Origin: an uncultured Oscillibacter sp.
Lineage (GTDB): Bacteria; Bacillota; Clostridia; Oscillospirales; Oscillospiraceae
DNA length: 40,850 nt
Direction: 5' to 3'
NCBI GenBank assembly: GCA_910585245.1
Contig: CAJUCO010000023.1
Location: 1 to 40,850, forward strand
Positions 30,085-38,145 of the stretch are shown piece after piece. The translations under genes and the position numbers were made by a program. The notes beneath the pieces are model-generated. The model was not told where the DNA came from. It did no database searches and saw only the letters and a list, made by a program, of their open reading frames with translations. How positions within the stretch are numbered: position 1 is the first letter of the stretch; each line of letters opens with the position of its first letter.

Positions 30085-31788
30085 ATGAATCGGTGGATAA
30101 TGGCGGCGCCCCAAGCAGGCGGCCGGTTGCCCCAAATGCCTTTTGAGAGCGGAACGTATCAACGCCTTACCTGTGGGGACGCGGGGCTCTATTTCCAAAG
30201 GGACGGAAGATTTTCCGGCGACCAACTGTTTGCCGGGGATGACCGCGGGCTTATGGTTTCCGACGGCGTCCTTTTAAATCTCTCGGAATTAAAAGCGGAA
30301 TATGGCGCCGGGGACCTGGCCCAGGTGATCCGCCGGAGCTGGGAGGAAAACGGCGGCGAATTCTTCAAACGTTTTGCGGGGCCCTTTTGCGGCTGCGTCT
30401 ACCGGCGGGAGGAGGATACGCTGACCGCGTTTGGAAATCAGACGGGCGACACGATGGTCTTTACCTGTCTCGCCGGAGGCTGCCGCCTGGTCTCCAACGA
30501 CTTGAATATGATCGAAGCGGTGATCCGGGTAAACGGATATCCCAGGACCCTGGATGAAACCGCGATGCTGCATCTTATGTCGTTTGGCTTCATGGTGGAT
30601 TGCAGAACGGCGTTTCGGGAAATCAAGCGTGTGTTTCCGGGAGAGCTTGTAAAGCTGGAGCCCACAGGAGAAGCGCGTCGGTCTGTTTACCACCGGTTTT
30701 CCTTCCAGCCCCGGGAGGTGACGTTTTCGGAGGCGATTGAGCTGGTGGACGCGTCGTTTCGAAAAGCAGTGCGGCGCTGCCAGGAAAAGGACCGGGAGTA
30801 TGGCGTCCGGGAGCATTTGACGGACCTTTCCGGCGGGCTGGATTCCCGGATGACGGCATGGCTTTCCCACGCAATGGGCTATGGCCCTGCGGTGTATGTC
30901 AACTACTGCCAATCGACCTCGGATGAGATACGCTTTGCCTCCCAAATTGCCAATGTTCTTGGCGGACAGCTCTTTTTCAAGCAGTTGGACGACGCGAACT
31001 TTCTCTATGAGTTGGACCGGCTGGTTGCGTTAAACTATGGCTTATCCGTCTTCTTTGGCATCACGGGAGGAGAGCAGCTTTTGCGAACGCTGGACTCTCA
31101 CAGGTTTGGATTGGAGCATACGGGACAGATCGGTGACGCGGTGATCGGCACACTGGCAAACGAGCCGGGAGCGACGGTTCAAGACGCGCAACATTCCTTG
31201 AAATATTCCCAAACCGTTTCCTGCGCTCTGCCGGAAGAGCTGCTGGCGGGCTACGAAAATTTTGAGGCCTTTGCCATGTATACAAGGGCCTTTTTGGGAG
31301 CCCTGTCGTCTCATGCGATCCGGCGCCATTACGTTTACGCCGTCTCCCCCTTCATGGACCCGGAGATGCTCTCTTTGTGTATGTCAATTCCGCTGGATTA
31401 CCGTCGGGAGCATAAGCTCTACTGGGCTTGGCTGGACGCCAAATATCCCGCCGCCGCAAAGGTCCCGTCTACCCGCCCCCGGCCTGAGGCGCCTTCTGCC
31501 CGGAGACTTCGGCAGATGAAGAAAAAGCTCCGCCGGAAGCTCCGGCTCCTCGCGGACCCCCAGGCGTCTCCAAATCACATGAATCCCACGGATTACTGGT
31601 ATAAGACAAAACCGGAGCTGCGGCGGTTTATAGACAGCTACTATCGGGAAAACCGTCCGCTGTTAGACGGTTATCCCGAGACGGCGGAACGTGTAGACCG
31701 TATGTACGCCTCGCCGAAATCCGTTGACAAGCTGTTGTCCATCAACGTGTTGGCGGTGGTGAAGCGGTACTTTTCCCCGGAGAAGTGA
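30085..31788 (+). CDS. Asparagine-synthetase-like amidotransferase without the glutaminase cysteine
   Basis: A 567-residue AsnB-like enzyme. The synthetase half has the ATP pyrophosphatase loop LSGGLDSRM and downstream DEIRFASQIA, GQIGDAVIG and the helical C-terminus. The N-terminal domain keeps the general Ntn-like shape (FKRFAGPFCGCVYRREEDTL, then NQTGDTMVF), but starts MNRWIMAAP, with no Cys2, so it should not hydrolyse glutamine. It would use free ammonia or another amine, or do a different adenylation-dependent ligation. With a uronic-acid pathway downstream, amidation of a sugar carboxylate is a fair guess. The ATG at 30085 follows AGGGAGG. Confidence 0.83.
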   Translation: MNRWIMAAPQAGGRLPQMPFESGTYQRLTCGDAGLYFQRDGRFSGDQLFAGDDRGLMVSDGVLLNLSELKAEYGAGDLAQVIRRSWEENGGEFFKRFAGPFCGCVYRREEDTLTAFGNQTGDTMVFTCLAGGCRLVSNDLNMIEAVIRVNGYPRTLDETAMLHLMSFGFMVDCRTAFREIKRVFPGELVKLEPTGEARRSVYHRFSFQPREVTFSEAIELVDASFRKAVRRCQEKDREYGVREHLTDLSGGLDSRMTAWLSHAMGYGPAVYVNYCQSTSDEIRFASQIANVLGGQLFFKQLDDANFLYELDRLVALNYGLSVFFGITGGEQLLRTLDSHRFGLEHTGQIGDAVIGTLANEPGATVQDAQHSLKYSQTVSCALPEELLAGYENFEAFAMYTRAFLGALSSHAIRRHYVYAVSPFMDPEMLSLCMSIPLDYRREHKLYWAWLDAKYPAAAKVPSTRPRPEAPSARRLRQMKKKLRRKLRLLADPQASPNHMNPTDYWYKTKPELRRFIDSYYRENRPLLDGYPETAERVDRMYASPKSVDKLLSINVLAVVKRYFSPEK

Positions 31789-31798
31789 CGGAGCGCAT

Positions 31799-32527
31799 AT
31801 GAAATTTACATACCAGGCATATCGGGATTTTCTCGCCCTCTTGCGAGAGTGTGGCTACAGGTTCCGGAACTACCGCACATATACGGACGCGGCTCGTTGC
31901 GTAATACTCCGCCACGATATAGATTTCAGCCTGGAGCAGGCCGTCCGTCTGGCGGAGCTGGAGGCGGACGCGGGGGTGCGCGCCACCTATTTCGTCCTCC
32001 TCCGCACGGATTTTTATAACCCGGCCTCCCGGCGGGGCGTGGCGGCTCTCCGGCGCATCCGGTCCCTGGGACACGAGACCGGCTTGCACTTTGACGAAAA
32101 AGCCTACGCGCCGGAGCTCTCCCCAGAGGAGCTGGTCCAGGCAATTGTCAGGGAGTGCGGAGTTTTGTCCGCACTCCTCGAGACCCCGGTCTCGACGGTT
32201 TCCATGCACCGCCCGTCAAAAGCCACCCTGGAGGCGGACTACCGTATCCCCGGCGTTGTCAATTCCTACGGGAAGACCTTTTTCCGGGAGTTCAAATACC
32301 TCTCGGACAGCCGCCAAAGATGGCGGGAGCCGGTATTGGATATTGTGAGGTCCGGCGCGTATAACCGCCTGCACATTTTGACTCACGCCTTCTGGTATCA
32401 CGAGACGGAGCGGAGCCTTAGGGAATCGGTGCGTGGTTTTGTCTCCTCCGCAAACCGGGAGCGTTGGAAACAGCTGGAGGAGAACTTCACGGACCTGGGT
32501 TCGATTTTTCGGGAGGAAGATCTGTAA
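31799..32527 (+). CDS. Polysaccharide deacetylase-like (NodB/CE4-type) protein
   Basis: A 242-residue protein. LRHDIDFSLEQA carries the His-Asp-x-Asp start of CE4 enzymes, LGHETGLHFDEK the motif 2 histidines, and SMHRPS a later His-Arg. This suggests metal-dependent deacetylation of an N- or O-acetylated sugar, but the sequence is short and the C-terminal motifs are not clear. Start 10 bases after the previous stop, with GACGGAG before it as a weak ribosome binding site. Its TAA overlaps the next ATG (TAATG). Confidence 0.75.
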   Translation: MKFTYQAYRDFLALLRECGYRFRNYRTYTDAARCVILRHDIDFSLEQAVRLAELEADAGVRATYFVLLRTDFYNPASRRGVAALRRIRSLGHETGLHFDEKAYAPELSPEELVQAIVRECGVLSALLETPVSTVSMHRPSKATLEADYRIPGVVNSYGKTFFREFKYLSDSRQRWREPVLDIVRSGAYNRLHILTHAFWYHETERSLRESVRGFVSSANRERWKQLEENFTDLGSIFREEDL

Positions 32528-33423
32528 TGCGGATTTCGGAAATCCTGTCTTTTTTGCAGTCGGAGGGGATTCCCTTTTCCTTCTCCGGAAGGGAGCAGGA
32601 GGAGGTGGAAGGCTTCTCCTCCCTCGCCCATTACCGGCCCGGGACGTTTACCTGGGTGAAAAAACCGGAGAATATCCCGGCTGGCTTTGACGGTTCAGGG
32701 GTCACCCTCGCGGTGGTTTCGGAAGCGGTGGAAGGTTCCTTTCAAAACGTCATTCGGACGCCTGAGTCCAAGCGGGCTTTTTTCCACACGATTGAGCATT
32801 TTTATGGGGAGCAGGAGGCGCGGCCCGCCGTGGGGCAATTCACCTATATAGGTCCAAAAGTCAAACTGGGGGAGGGGGTCCGCATTGGACACAACTGTAC
32901 CTTGGACGGCGAGATTACCATTGGGGCCGGAACGGTGATTTGGAACAACGTGGTAATTATAAACCGGGTGGAGATTGGAAAAGACTGTGACATTCACTCC
33001 GGTGTAGTTATTGGCCATGACGGCTTTGCCTATACGGAGGGACCGGACCACACGAAAAAAATGGTGAGGCATTTTGGCGGTGTGACAATCGGCGACCATG
33101 TACTAATTGGGGAAAACGTCTGTATCAGCCGGGGAACGATTGATGACACCATTTTGGAAAAAGGCGTGAAGATTGACACGCTTAGCCACATCGCGCACAA
33201 CTGCCGGCTCGAAGAAGACACCGTTTTGGCAGGGCCGTGCAGAACCAACGGAAGCGTTCACATTGGGCGGAATGGCTATTTAGCCGTATCAACTGTCCGC
33301 AATCAGTGCGCGGTGGGGGAAAACGCCTTTGTGGGTTTGGGTGCTGTGGTGGTGAAGGATGTGGGTCCGGGCCAGACTGTGGCGGGCAACCCTGCCAAGC
33401 CCTTTTTGAGAAAGAAGGAGTAG
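32527..33423 (+). CDS. LpxD-like hexapeptide-repeat acyltransferase
   Basis: A 298-residue left-handed beta-helix enzyme. An N-terminal LpxD-type domain (residues 1-105) is followed by hexapeptide repeats (IGPKVKLGEGVRIGHNC through VGENAFVGLGAVVVKDVG). HSGVVIGHDGFAY corresponds to the catalytic-His region of LpxD, and AGNPAKPFLRK is the usual end. Gram-positive bacteria make no lipid A, so it most likely N-acylates an amino sugar nucleotide made by the adjacent aminotransferase, the job of WbpD in the Wbp pathway. Translation coupled to the previous gene. Confidence 0.85.
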   Translation: MRISEILSFLQSEGIPFSFSGREQEEVEGFSSLAHYRPGTFTWVKKPENIPAGFDGSGVTLAVVSEAVEGSFQNVIRTPESKRAFFHTIEHFYGEQEARPAVGQFTYIGPKVKLGEGVRIGHNCTLDGEITIGAGTVIWNNVVIINRVEIGKDCDIHSGVVIGHDGFAYTEGPDHTKKMVRHFGGVTIGDHVLIGENVCISRGTIDDTILEKGVKIDTLSHIAHNCRLEEDTVLAGPCRTNGSVHIGRNGYLAVSTVRNQCAVGENAFVGLGAVVVKDVGPGQTVAGNPAKPFLRKKE

Positions 33424-33426
33424 CTT

Positions 33427-34554
33427 CTGCAATTCATTGATTTAAAGGCCCAATACCGGGCGTTGAAAACGGAGATTGACGCCAACATTCAGGCTGTGCT
33501 GGACTCCGCCCAGTTCATCGGCGGGCCCTATGTTGAGGAAGTGGAGAAACGCCTTGCCGCCTACGTTGGCCGGGAGTATTGCGTCACCTGCGCCAATGGA
33601 ACGGACGCCCTCCAAGCCGCCTTTATGGCAGCCGGCGCCGGGGCGGGAGACGCCGTGTTCTGCCCGGACGTGACCTTCGTTGCCTCGGCGGAACCGGCGA
33701 AGATGCTGGGGGCGGTTCCCGTATTTTGCGACATTCTGCCGGACACATACTGCCTCAGCCCGGAGAGTCTGGAGCGGCAGATTAAGGCGGTTTTGTGGGA
33801 GGGACGGCTCACCCCGAAAGCGGTGGTGGCCGTGGACATTCTGGGAAACCCTTGCGATTACGGCGCCATCGTCCCCCTCTGCGAACAGTACGGCCTTATC
33901 TTGATCGAGGACGCCGCCCAGAGCTTCGGCGGGTCTTACAAGGGGAGGAAGACCTGCTCTTTCGGCGATTTCGCCGTGACCTCCTTCTTCCCCGCCAAGC
34001 CCCTGGGCTGCTATGGCGACGGCGGCGCGGTCTTTGTGGATGACGGCGGGATGGAGGCGCTGGTCCGCTCCCTCTGCGTCCACGGCAAAGGCCCCGGGGG
34101 CAAATACGACAATGTGCGGGTGGGCATGAACTCCCGGCTGGACACCCTCCAGGCCGCGGTCCTTCTCCCGAAGCTCCGGGCGTTGGCGGCCTGTGAGCTG
34201 GAGGCCCGCCAGACCGTGGCGGAGCGGTATCGCGAGGCGTTTGCCGGAAAACTGGTCACGCCCTTCGTGGAGGAGGGCTGCACCTCCGCCTGGGCACAGT
34301 ATGCGCTGCTGGCCCCGGATACAACGGGACGGAACCGGATTGTGTCCCACCTGAGTAAAACGGGGATTCCCAGCACGGTTTACTACCCCAAGCCCCAGCA
34401 CGCCCTGCCGGTATTCCAGGCGGAGCCGCGCTATGGCGAGACGTTTCCCAACGCAACGGATTACTGCGCCCGGACCTTCTCGTTGCCCATGCACCCCTAT
34501 CTGGAGGAGGCGGAGCAGAGGGAAGTCATTGCGGCGGTGTTGGAGGCTCTGTAA
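33427..34554 (+). CDS. DegT/DnrJ/EryC1-family PLP sugar aminotransferase (WbpE-like), probable CTG start
   Basis: Transfers an amino group to a keto-sugar nucleotide. The PLP lysine lies in SFFPAKPLGCYGDGGA; other signatures are FIGGPYVEEVE, CANGTDALQAAF, EDAAQSFGGSYKG and GMNSRLDTLQAAVL. The usual DegT N-terminus (QFIDLKAQYRALK) is encoded upstream of the first standard start (TTG, 33463). In that frame the only codon near the AAGGAG (33415-33420) is CTG at 33427, at six-base spacing. A stop at 33421 rules out anything further upstream. Product 375 residues. Follows the acyltransferase gene by three bases in the same frame. Confidence 0.9.
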   Translation: MQFIDLKAQYRALKTEIDANIQAVLDSAQFIGGPYVEEVEKRLAAYVGREYCVTCANGTDALQAAFMAAGAGAGDAVFCPDVTFVASAEPAKMLGAVPVFCDILPDTYCLSPESLERQIKAVLWEGRLTPKAVVAVDILGNPCDYGAIVPLCEQYGLILIEDAAQSFGGSYKGRKTCSFGDFAVTSFFPAKPLGCYGDGGAVFVDDGGMEALVRSLCVHGKGPGGKYDNVRVGMNSRLDTLQAAVLLPKLRALAACELEARQTVAERYREAFAGKLVTPFVEEGCTSAWAQYALLAPDTTGRNRIVSHLSKTGIPSTVYYPKPQHALPVFQAEPRYGETFPNATDYCARTFSLPMHPYLEEAEQREVIAAVLEAL

Positions 34555-35253
34555 ATGAAGACACTTGGAATCATCACATACGACGCAAATCACCTGAAAA
34601 CGGAGCAGCTTCTTCTCCGTCTGGCAGGCAGACACCACTTAAATGTCTATGCGCTTCCTTACACGCAACGTCCATCGCGGAAGGTTTTGTTTTCCCATCG
34701 CCCGAATCAATCCGCCGCCGCCCACCCCGGGGACATTTGCGCACAGCTTGGCATTCCCTATTTTCCAGTGAAACAGGATCGCGAGATTGACGGCAGCTGC
34801 GAACTGTACCTTATAGCCGGTGCGGGAATTCTGTCTGCGGAATGCCTCCGGGGAAAGCGGATCTTGAACGGGCACCCCGGCGTCATCCCCGCCGCCAGGG
34901 GGCTGGACGCTTTCAAGTGGAGTATTTACAACGGGCTTCCCCTGGGCGTTACGCTGCACTACATCGACCGGCGGGTGGACGCCGGAGAAATTGTCTCCGT
35001 TATTCCCACCCCCGTGTTCGCCTCAGATACGCTGGAGACACTGGCCCGCCGCCATTACGAAAATGAGATTTACACCCTTGCCCACTTTGAGGAGTCCCTC
35101 CGTCACCCCTGTAATCCTTTTCCGCATTTGCCCCAGGGTGCGCAAATGCGCCGCATGGGAAGCGAACAGGAGCGGGAGCTGGCGGAGCGGTTCGCGCTTT
35201 ACAAGCAGCGGGTGTTTGACAACGGCCAGGGATGGCCGGGGAGACCGGGTTGA
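34555..35253 (+). CDS. Formyltransferase-fold protein, probable sugar N-formyltransferase
   Basis: A 232-residue protein with the formyl-THF-dependent transferase core: LNGHPGVIPAARGLDAFKW supplies the catalytic Asn and His, and LHYIDRRVDAGEIVS the Asp. The N-terminal Rossmann half is shorter and more diverged than in methionyl-tRNA formyltransferase, and there is no tRNA-binding domain, so a sugar amine is the likely substrate. It begins immediately after the aminotransferase stop, suggesting it acts on that enzyme's product, perhaps in competition with the LpxD-like acyltransferase. Confidence 0.82.
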   Translation: MKTLGIITYDANHLKTEQLLLRLAGRHHLNVYALPYTQRPSRKVLFSHRPNQSAAAHPGDICAQLGIPYFPVKQDREIDGSCELYLIAGAGILSAECLRGKRILNGHPGVIPAARGLDAFKWSIYNGLPLGVTLHYIDRRVDAGEIVSVIPTPVFASDTLETLARRHYENEIYTLAHFEESLRHPCNPFPHLPQGAQMRRMGSEQERELAERFALYKQRVFDNGQGWPGRPG

Positions 35254-35254
35254 C

Positions 35255-36574
35255 ATGAACATCAAAGAGGAATTGATTCGAAAAATCGACAGCCGGACGC
35301 TGAAAATGGGCGTCTGCGGCCTGGGCTACGTGGGCCTTCCCCTGGCGGTGGACAAGGCGAAGCACGGCTTTCCAACCATTGGCTTTGACGTTCAAAAAAC
35401 CAAGGTGGACATGGTCAACGCCGGGGTAAACTACATCGGCGACGTGGTGGATGCGGACCTGAGCCAGCTGGTCTCCACAGGGATGCTGTGGGCCACCTCG
35501 GATTTCGGCTTCGTCCGGGAGGTGGACTTCATCGCCATCTGCGTCCCCACCCCCCTGGACAAGCACCAGCAGCCGGACATCCGCTATGTGCGGGACTCCG
35601 TCCAGGCCATCGCGGGGAACTTGCGCCGGGGGATGATCGTGGTTTTGGAATCCACCACCTACCCGGGAACCACCGAGGAGCTGGTCAAGCCCCTTTTGGA
35701 GAAGGGCTCCGGCCTGAAATGCGGGGAGGATTTTTACCTGGGCTTCTCCCCGGAGCGGGTGGACCCGGGAAACCTGATTTACAAAACCAGCAACACCCCC
35801 AAGGTGGTGGGGGCTGTGGGAGAGGACGCCACGGAAGTCATCGCCAGGGTCTACCGCGCGATTTTGGACGGGGAGGTCCACACCGTCTCCTCCCCCGCCG
35901 TGGCGGAGATGGAGAAAATCCTGGAAAATACGTACCGCAATGTCAACATCGGCCTGGTCAACGAGCTGGCCATGCTCTGCCACAAAATGGGCATCGACAT
36001 CTGGGAGGTGATCGACGCGGCCAAGACCAAGCCCTACGGCTTCCAGGCCTTCTACCCCGGCCCGGGCCTCGGCGGGCACTGCATCCCTCTGGACCCCTAC
36101 TATCTCAGCTGGAAGGCCCGGGAGTACGGCTTTCACACCTCCATGATCGAAAGCTCCATGATGATCAACGACCGGATGCCGGAGTACACCGTGGAGCGGG
36201 CGGGAAAAATCCTCAACCGGAGCCAAAAGGCCTTGAACGGCTCTCGGGTGCTTCTTCTGGGCGCGGCCTACAAGCAGGATATCGACGATTACCGGGAGAG
36301 TCCGGCCCTCCGGGTCATGGAGGAATTTCAAAGAAGCGGCGCAAAGACCGCCTATTTCGACCCCTACGTCCCCCGCTGCCGCTATAAAGGCCAGTGGTAC
36401 GAAAGCCTTCCGGCTTTAACGCTTCCGGCCCTCCGGACCTACGACCTGGTTGTCGTCACCACCGGCCATACCTGCGTGGACTATGAAACGGTGGCGGCCT
36501 CCGGCGTGCCGGTGTTCGACTGCAAAAACGCCATGAAGGCCGTCGCTCACCGGGAGAATATTGAGGTGCTGTGA
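35255..36574 (+). CDS. UDP-N-acetylglucosamine 6-dehydrogenase (WbpA/nucleotide-sugar dehydrogenase)
   Basis: Oxidises the C6 hydroxyl of a UDP-sugar to a carboxylate with two NAD+. The 439-residue protein has the NAD fold GVCGLGYVGLPLAVDKAKHG, CVPTPLD, ESTTYPGTTEE, SPERVDPG, the substrate loop ENTYRNVNIGLVNE, and the active-site cysteine in GLGGHCIPLDPYY. The GKILN ... VLLLGAAYKQDIDDYRESPA C-terminal domain completes the family. Presence of WbpB-, WbpE- and WbpD-like genes points to UDP-GlcNAc as substrate. The ATG at 35255 is right after the previous stop; the longer open frame is an overlap artefact. Confidence 0.93.
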   Translation: MNIKEELIRKIDSRTLKMGVCGLGYVGLPLAVDKAKHGFPTIGFDVQKTKVDMVNAGVNYIGDVVDADLSQLVSTGMLWATSDFGFVREVDFIAICVPTPLDKHQQPDIRYVRDSVQAIAGNLRRGMIVVLESTTYPGTTEELVKPLLEKGSGLKCGEDFYLGFSPERVDPGNLIYKTSNTPKVVGAVGEDATEVIARVYRAILDGEVHTVSSPAVAEMEKILENTYRNVNIGLVNELAMLCHKMGIDIWEVIDAAKTKPYGFQAFYPGPGLGGHCIPLDPYYLSWKAREYGFHTSMIESSMMINDRMPEYTVERAGKILNRSQKALNGSRVLLLGAAYKQDIDDYRESPALRVMEEFQRSGAKTAYFDPYVPRCRYKGQWYESLPALTLPALRTYDLVVVTTGHTCVDYETVAASGVPVFDCKNAMKAVAHRENIEVL

Positions 36575-36875
36575 ATGAAAAAGATATGCACGGTTGTGGG
36601 CGCCCGTCCCCAGTTCATCAAACTGGCGGTGGTTTCCCGCGTTTTGAGAACGCACTTTCAAGAGGTTTTGATTCACACGGGGCAGCATTATGACCACGCG
36701 ATGTCCGCCGTGTTTTTTGAAGAGATGGGCATTGCCCCGCCGGACTACAACCTGGGCGTCTCCGGCGGCGCCCACGGGCAGATGACGGGGCGGATGTTGG
36801 AAAAACTGGAGGCCCTTTGGGGACGGGCACGCCGCGGAAAAAATTGTGGAGGCGATCCGCCGGTTTCTCCTGTGA
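36575..36875 (+). pseudogene. UDP-N-acetylglucosamine 2-epimerase (WecB/WbpI-like) pseudogene with a large internal deletion
   Basis: The first ~80 codons are a good epimerase N-terminus (VGARPQFIKLAVVSRVL, HTGQHYDHAMSAVFFEEMGI, MTGRMLEKLEA). At 36813 the sequence jumps to the last ~20 codons of the same family, in another frame: PFGDGHAAEKIVEAIRRFLL, then a stop at 36873-36875. About 260-280 residues, including the catalytic core, are missing. As read from the ATG, the frame continues as nonsense to 36895, overlapping the next gene. The normal product interconverts UDP-GlcNAc- and UDP-ManNAc-type sugars; here it cannot. Confidence 0.85.
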
Positions 36876-36891
36876 AAGAGGGGGGTTCAAC

Positions 36892-38007
36892 ATGAAATAC
36901 GCGCTGATTGGCTGCGGGCGCATTGCCGCAAACCACATAAGGGCGGCGCTGGAAAACCGCCTGGAGATCGCCGCCGTATGCGACGTGAGGCCGGAGGCCA
37001 TGGAGGTGCTGCTGAAAAAGTTCGGTCTGGAAGGCAGCGCGTCCATCAGACGGTACACCGATTACCAAAGGATGCTGCAAGAGACGGCTCCGGACCTGGC
37101 GGCCATCGCCACGGAGAGCGGCCTTCACGCCAGGATTGCCCTGGACTGCATGAACCGCCGCATTCCCGTCATCATTGAAAAGCCCATGGCCATGTCCATG
37201 GAGGACGCGGAGGAGATTATCCGGAGGAGCGAAGAGACGGGCGTGCAGGTTTGCGCCTGCCACCAAAACCGCTTCAACCTTGCGGTGCAAGAGACCCGCA
37301 AGGCCCTGGAGGCGGGGCGTTTCGGCAGGCTGTCTCACGGGTCTGTCCACGTGCGCTGGAACCGGAACCGGGCGTATTATGCCCAGGCCCCCTGGCGGGG
37401 CACCTGGGCCCAGGACGGCGGGTGCCTGATGAATCAGTGCATTCATGGCATTGATTTGTTGCGCTGGATGATGGGGGACGAGGTGGAGGAGGTCTACGGC
37501 GTTACGAAGCGGCAGTTCCATGATTATTTGCAATGCGAAGATGTGGGCATGGCGGTTATAACCTTCCAAAACGGAGCCATTGGGACCGTTGAGGGGACGA
37601 CGAATGTCTACCCCGGAAATTTGGAAGAGACGCTGTACCTCTTTGGACAAACGGGCACCGTCAAGCTGGGCGGCACGTCCACAAACAATATTGAGGTGTG
37701 GGACTTTGCGGATGCGGACTGTGGGGACGGGCGGAACAGGGGATTGCAGGAGGGAACCGGCAATGTCTATGGCAACGGGCATATCCCCCTTTACGCGGAT
37801 ATGATTGACGCGATTCTCCACAACCGGAAGCCCTATGTGGACGCCGTGGCGGGGCGGAATGCACTGGAGTTGGTTCTGGCTATTTATCTCTCCTCCGCTA
37901 CCGCAAGACCGGTGAAGCTGCCGCTGAAGCGTGCCGCCAGCCTTGATTTTCTCGGGCAGTTCGATGCCCCCGGCGGGTCCGGCCCTCAAGACACGCGCCC
38001 CTCTTGA
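36892..38007 (+). CDS. Gfo/Idh/MocA-family sugar dehydrogenase (WbpB-like)
   Basis: NAD-dependent oxidoreductase, 371 residues. N-terminal dinucleotide fold (YALIGCGRIAANHIRAALEN), the EKPMAMSMEDA motif and the C-terminal catalytic region (GGCLMNQCIHGIDLLRWMMG) are typical. In the Wbp pathway WbpB oxidises C3 of UDP-GlcNAcA to give the ketone aminated by WbpE; that role fits the neighbours. Start ATG follows AGAGGGGGG; the longer frame reaches into the epimerase pseudogene. Last gene of the island; a strong hairpin follows. Confidence 0.9.
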   Translation: MKYALIGCGRIAANHIRAALENRLEIAAVCDVRPEAMEVLLKKFGLEGSASIRRYTDYQRMLQETAPDLAAIATESGLHARIALDCMNRRIPVIIEKPMAMSMEDAEEIIRRSEETGVQVCACHQNRFNLAVQETRKALEAGRFGRLSHGSVHVRWNRNRAYYAQAPWRGTWAQDGGCLMNQCIHGIDLLRWMMGDEVEEVYGVTKRQFHDYLQCEDVGMAVITFQNGAIGTVEGTTNVYPGNLEETLYLFGQTGTVKLGGTSTNNIEVWDFADADCGDGRNRGLQEGTGNVYGNGHIPLYADMIDAILHNRKPYVDAVAGRNALELVLAIYLSSATARPVKLPLKRAASLDFLGQFDAPGGSGPQDTRPS

Positions 38008-38080
38008 AACTATCAAACCCCGGAACCGCAAGGGTCCCCCCGCACAAGGACAACAACAAAATAATCGTTCAGAGCACTGC

Positions 38081-38121
38081 AAGAGGGCGGCAACCGATAT
38101 ATCTTCGGTTGCCGCCCTCTT
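38081..38121. terminator. Strong hairpin between the convergent WbpB-like and res genes
   Basis: Perfect 17-bp stem from AAGAGGGCGGCAACCGA and its complement, seven-base loop. Neither side has a long T-run, but it is the only candidate terminator between the convergent genes. Confidence 0.7.
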
Positions 38122-38145
38122 GTACTTAAAATATGATATTTAACT

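Noticed and set aside
35000..36331. 443-codon minus-strand frame
   Set aside because: Antisense to the UDP-GlcNAc dehydrogenase gene, whose motifs are complete; shadow.
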